Origin: JBDSTZ01 sp039927975
Lineage (GTDB): Bacteria > Pseudomonadota > Gammaproteobacteria > Burkholderiales > Burkholderiaceae_D
DNA length: 8,397 nt
Assembly (NCBI GenBank): GCA_039927975.1
Contig: JBDSTZ010000370.1
Location: 1 to 8,397, forward strand
Direction: 5' to 3'
A program made the translations under genes and the position numbers. Below are positions 5,666 to 8,397 of the stretch, piece by piece (positions within the stretch are counted from its first letter, which is position 1; each line of letters starts with the position of its first letter). The notes beneath the pieces are model-generated. The model worked only from the letters and a program-made list of their open reading frames with translations, did no database searches and was not told the DNA's origin.

Positions 5666-7441
5666 ATGGAACTACAACAGAGTGCGACTGCTGTCGGGCA
5701 TGCGGCGCATCGACGTGCCGCTCCGCGCGGCGATGAAACCCGGCCGCCGCAAGACGCCGACCGCCTGCTTCACGCGCTGATGGCGCAGGCCACGCAAGGC
5801 ATCTCGCCGATCAGCCTGGCGTTGGCGTTTGCCGACTGGGGCATGCACCTCGCGCTGTCGCCGGCCAAGTGGCAATATTTGGCGGAGAAGGCCTGGAAAA
5901 AAGACATGCGCTGGATGAACTACGCAACCCGCGTCACCTTGGGCATGCCGGTCGAGGACTGCATCACGCCGCTGCCTCAAGACCGTCGTTTCCGCACCGC
6001 TGAATGGTCGCGCTGGCCCTACAACCTGTTGCAGCAGGGCTTCCTGCTCAACCAGCAGTGGTGGCACAACGCCACCACCGGCATCGACGGCGTCACCCGC
6101 CATCACGAGCAAGTGGTGTCCTTCGCCGTGCGTCAACTGCTCGACATGGTCTCGCCGGTTAATTTCATCGCCACCAATCCGGAAGTGACCAGCACCAGCG
6201 TGCGTGAGGCCGGCGCCAACTACGTGCGCGGGGCACTCAACCTTACCGAAGATTTGCAGCGCATTGCCAGCGCCCAGCCGCATCCGGACAGCGAGGCCTT
6301 TCGACCCGGCGTCGAGGTCGCCCTCACACCCGGCAAGGTGGTGTTCCGCAACCACTTGATCGAGCTGATCCAATACTCGCCCACCACCGCCACGGTGCAC
6401 GCCGAACCCCTGCTCATCGTGCCGGCGTGGATAATGAAGTACTACATCCTCGACCTGTCGCCGCACAACTCGCTGGTGCGCCACCTGCTGCGCGAAGGCC
6501 ACACCGTCTTCATGATCTCCTGGCACAACCCGAGCGCCGCCGACCGCGAGATGGGCATGGACGACTACGTGCGCGACGGCGTGCTCGCTGCAATCGATAC
6601 CGTGCGCAAGATCGTCCCCGACCAAAAAATCAACGCGACCGGATACTGTCTCGGCGGCACCCTGCTGGCAATCGCGGCGGCCTGGCTGGCCTGCGAAGCG
6701 CGCGAACACCTCAACTCCATGACGCTGCTGGCCGCGCAGATCGATTTCTCCGAAGCGGGCGAGCTGATGCTGTTCATCGACGAGGGCCAGATCGCCTGGC
6801 TCGAAGACTTGATGTGGCAGCAGGGCTACCTCGACAATCGCCCGATGGCGGGCGCCTTCAAGCTCTTGCGTTCACACGACCTGGTCTGGTCCACCGCGGT
6901 CAACCAGTACTTGCTGGGCCGGCGCGCGCCGCCCACCGACCTCATGGCCTGGAACGCCGACACCACCCGCATGCCCTACCGCATGCACAGCGATTACCTG
7001 CGCAAGCTGTTTCTGCACAACGACCTGTTTTCGGGCCGCTACCGGGTCAACGGCCGGCCGATCGCGGTGAGCGACCTGTCGCTGCCGGTGTTCGCCGTCG
7101 CTACGATCACCGACCACGTCTCGCCGTGGCGCTCGGTGCACAAGATCCACCTGGTCCCAGGCTGCGACGTGCGCTTCGTCCTTACCAGCGGCGGCCACAA
7201 CGCGGGCATCGTCAGCGAACCGGGCCATCGCGGACGCCACTATTTCGTGGCCGAGCGCGATAAGGGAGATTGCTATCTCGACCCCGACCGCTGGCTCGAC
7301 AGCGCTGAGGAGCACGAGGGATCATGGTGGCCCGAGTGGTCCGCCTGGCTCGATCGCAGCAGCGGCGGCGCGCGGGTGGCGGCGCGCACCGTCGGCCCGG
7401 GTCTGGGCCAGGCCCCGGGTCAGTACGTGCTGGAGAAATAG
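5666..7441 (+). CDS. phaC: Class I poly(3-hydroxyalkanoate) synthase
   Basis: Polymerises (R)-3-hydroxyacyl-CoA, typically 3-hydroxybutyryl-CoA, into PHA at the granule surface. Its 591 aa match the usual class I length. After a polar, disordered-looking start (1-30) comes the PhaC N-terminal domain (about 34-200) and an alpha/beta-hydrolase catalytic domain. Recognisable family stretches are KYYILDLSPHNSLVRHLL and FMISWHNPS. The triad is intact: Cys328 in the lipase-like box GYCLGGT, Asp483 in ITDHVSPW, and His511 in SGGHNAG, aligning with Cys319/Asp480/His508 of Cupriavidus necator. The GYCLGGT box differs from the GFCVGGT of the best known phaCAB enzymes, so this may be a second, paralogous synthase. 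GGAGA (5655-5659) six bases before the ATG supports the start. No phaA, phaB, phaR or phasin gene is adjacent; instead it is divergent from DUF2382 stress genes, across a candidate FNR-type box. Confidence 0.95.
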   Translation: MELQQSATAVGHAAHRRAAPRGDETRPPQDADRLLHALMAQATQGISPISLALAFADWGMHLALSPAKWQYLAEKAWKKDMRWMNYATRVTLGMPVEDCITPLPQDRRFRTAEWSRWPYNLLQQGFLLNQQWWHNATTGIDGVTRHHEQVVSFAVRQLLDMVSPVNFIATNPEVTSTSVREAGANYVRGALNLTEDLQRIASAQPHPDSEAFRPGVEVALTPGKVVFRNHLIELIQYSPTTATVHAEPLLIVPAWIMKYYILDLSPHNSLVRHLLREGHTVFMISWHNPSAADREMGMDDYVRDGVLAAIDTVRKIVPDQKINATGYCLGGTLLAIAAAWLACEAREHLNSMTLLAAQIDFSEAGELMLFIDEGQIAWLEDLMWQQGYLDNRPMAGAFKLLRSHDLVWSTAVNQYLLGRRAPPTDLMAWNADTTRMPYRMHSDYLRKLFLHNDLFSGRYRVNGRPIAVSDLSLPVFAVATITDHVSPWRSVHKIHLVPGCDVRFVLTSGGHNAGIVSEPGHRGRHYFVAERDKGDCYLDPDRWLDSAEEHEGSWWPEWSAWLDRSSGGARVAARTVGPGLGQAPGQYVLEK

Positions 7442-7493
7442 ATGGCACGTTGAAGTTCCACCGCGTTAGATCGGCGCCACTCGGTCCTATTGC

Positions 7494-7715
7494 GCCGTCG
7501 CGCCAGGCTGGGCGCCGTGGTTCCATTAACCCTTCGGCAGGGCTGGCACAGTGGTCCCAAGTGCCGTCGCGCAAAGCTGGCACAGTGGTCCCAAGTGGCG
7601 TCGCGCAAAGCTGGCAAAGTGGACCCGTTGTGCCAGCGGCAGGCTCGCGCAGCTTGCCCCGTGTGGCCGGCAGGCTCGCGCAGCTGGGCCCGTGTGGCCG
7701 GCAGCCCGATCCTAG
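7494..7715. repeat. Degenerate ~34-bp tandem repeat array
   Basis: About six and a half imperfect units of 31-35 bp fill most of the gap between phaC and the HerA-like gene: 7494-7528, 7529-7562, 7563-7596, 7597-7631, 7632-7664, 7665-7695 and a partial 7696-7715. A typical unit starts GCCGTCGCGCAAAGCTGG and ends CACAGTGGTCCCAAGT. Units two and three share an identical 21-base second half (7542-7562 and 7576-7596). The last two full units are a diverged subtype with GGCAGGCTCGCGCAGCT and CCCGTGT. A still weaker copy may lie at about 7465-7490. The array reaches the stop codon of the minus-strand gene. No T-tract terminator is present, so the array may take that place. Confidence 0.8.
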
Positions 7716-8397
7716 CGTCGTTTGAGGATCGACCCGAGCACGCCGCGAATGATCTCGCGGCCGACTTGCGAACCGATGCTGCGCGCGGCCGACTTCATCA
7801 TCGCTTCGACCGGCGACTCGCGCTTGTTGGTGCCACCGAAGATCGAACCGAGCATACCGCCGAGTCCACCGCCGTCGCTATCGCCGGTCTGCGGCACTGA
7901 CGCAGGCGCGGACCGTGAGCCCGAACCACCGCTCGGCGCGGGCACCGGAGTTGGCGCCGGCGCCGCCCCCGCGTCCACCCTGCGTTGAATCATTTCGTAG
8001 GCCGACTCGCGGTCCACCGTCTTTTCATAAATGCCCGCCACCACCGACGAGGCGATCGCCGCCTTGCGCGCTGCCGCGTCAATCGGCCCGATCTGCGACG
8101 CCGGCGGCAGGATGAAGGCGCGTTCGACCATATTCGGCCGACCTTTTTCATCGAGGAAGGAAACCAGCGCTTCGCCGACGCCCAGCTCGGTGATCACTTG
8201 GGCCGTGTCGAGTGCCGGATTCGGCCGGAACGTCTCAGCCGCCGCCTTGACCGCTTTCTGATCGCGCGGCGTATAGGCGCGCAAGGCGTGCTGCACCCGG
8301 TTGCCCAGTTGCCCCAGCACCGTGTCCGGAATGTCGAGTGGATTCTGGGTGATGAAGAAAACGCCCACGCCCTTGGAACGGATCAGGCGCACGACCT
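7712..8397 (-). CDS. HerA-like/DUF853 ATPase (YjgR type), C-terminal part
   Basis: The 3' portion of a gene running off the right edge; its N-terminus, with the Walker A motif, lies outside. About 228 codons are visible of a family near 500 aa. The fragment begins in the ATPase core at VRLIRSKGVGVFFITQNP, where the Gln of ITQNP corresponds to the sensor-type motif of HerA/FtsK-like ATPases, and continues with DIPDTVLGQLGNRVQHALRA and YTPRDQKAVKAAA, highly characteristic of E. coli YjgR-like proteins. Then come the FLDEKGRPNMVERAFILPP region, a Pro/Ala/Gly-rich linker (roughly 140-185 of the fragment) and a conserved-looking tail ending VGREIIRGVLGSILKRR. A GTG at 8392 is an internal Val codon, not the start. 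The cellular role of the family is unclear (a predicted DNA-translocating or remodelling ATPase). It converges on phaC across a tandem repeat. Confidence 0.9.
   Translation of the reverse strand, partial: VVRLIRSKGVGVFFITQNPLDIPDTVLGQLGNRVQHALRAYTPRDQKAVKAAAETFRPNPALDTAQVITELGVGEALVSFLDEKGRPNMVERAFILPPASQIGPIDAAARKAAIASSVVAGIYEKTVDRESAYEMIQRRVDAGAAPAPTPVPAPSGGSGSRSAPASVPQTGDSDGGGLGGMLGSIFGGTNKRESPVEAMMKSAARSIGSQVGREIIRGVLGSILKRR

Noticed and set aside
7420..7617. Minus-strand open frame with repeated PALRDxTWDHCA peptide
   Set aside because: The peptide repeat is a by-product of the DNA tandem array; it overlaps phaC, has no ribosome binding site and no domain.

Overview
The window looks like chromosomal DNA of a GC-rich betaproteobacterium, most likely of the Oxalobacteraceae type (Massilia, Duganella, Herbaspirillum and relatives). 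This rests on protein flavour and gene combination only: a class I PHA synthase, a bacterial topoisomerase IB, YsnF/AvaK (DUF2382) stress proteins and a YjgR-type HerA-like ATPase. No RNA gene, insertion sequence or CRISPR array was seen.

Layout, left to right. 167-1093 (+) encodes a membrane-anchored NarL-family-type sensor histidine kinase. 1199-2194 (+) encodes a PAS-GGDEF diguanylate cyclase. A non-coding stretch of about 400 bases follows, ending in a hairpin that touches the ribosome binding site of a topoisomerase IB gene (2593-3741, +). That gene converges on a two-gene minus-strand operon: a small two-repeat DUF2382 protein (5091-5516) followed by a larger YflT-DUF2382 fusion (3854-5065). 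A long inverted repeat lies in the convergent gap. The operon is divergent from a PHA synthase gene (5666-7441, +). A degenerate ~34-bp tandem repeat separates phaC from the 3' part of a HerA-like/DUF853 ATPase gene (7712-8397, -), which runs off the right edge.

The main result of the hunt is regulatory. Three promoter-bearing gaps (before the kinase, before the cyclase, and between the stress operon and phaC) each carry a sequence close to the FNR/Anr box TTGAT-N4-ATCAA (9/10, 9/10 and 8/10). A weak -10-like hexamer lies downstream at about the distance expected for a class II FNR promoter. If real, signalling (kinase, c-di-GMP), carbon storage (PHA) and stress proteins form one local low-oxygen regulon. 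The topoisomerase leader has no comparable box. This is inferred from sequence by eye and not proven. I found no clearly unprecedented protein system.
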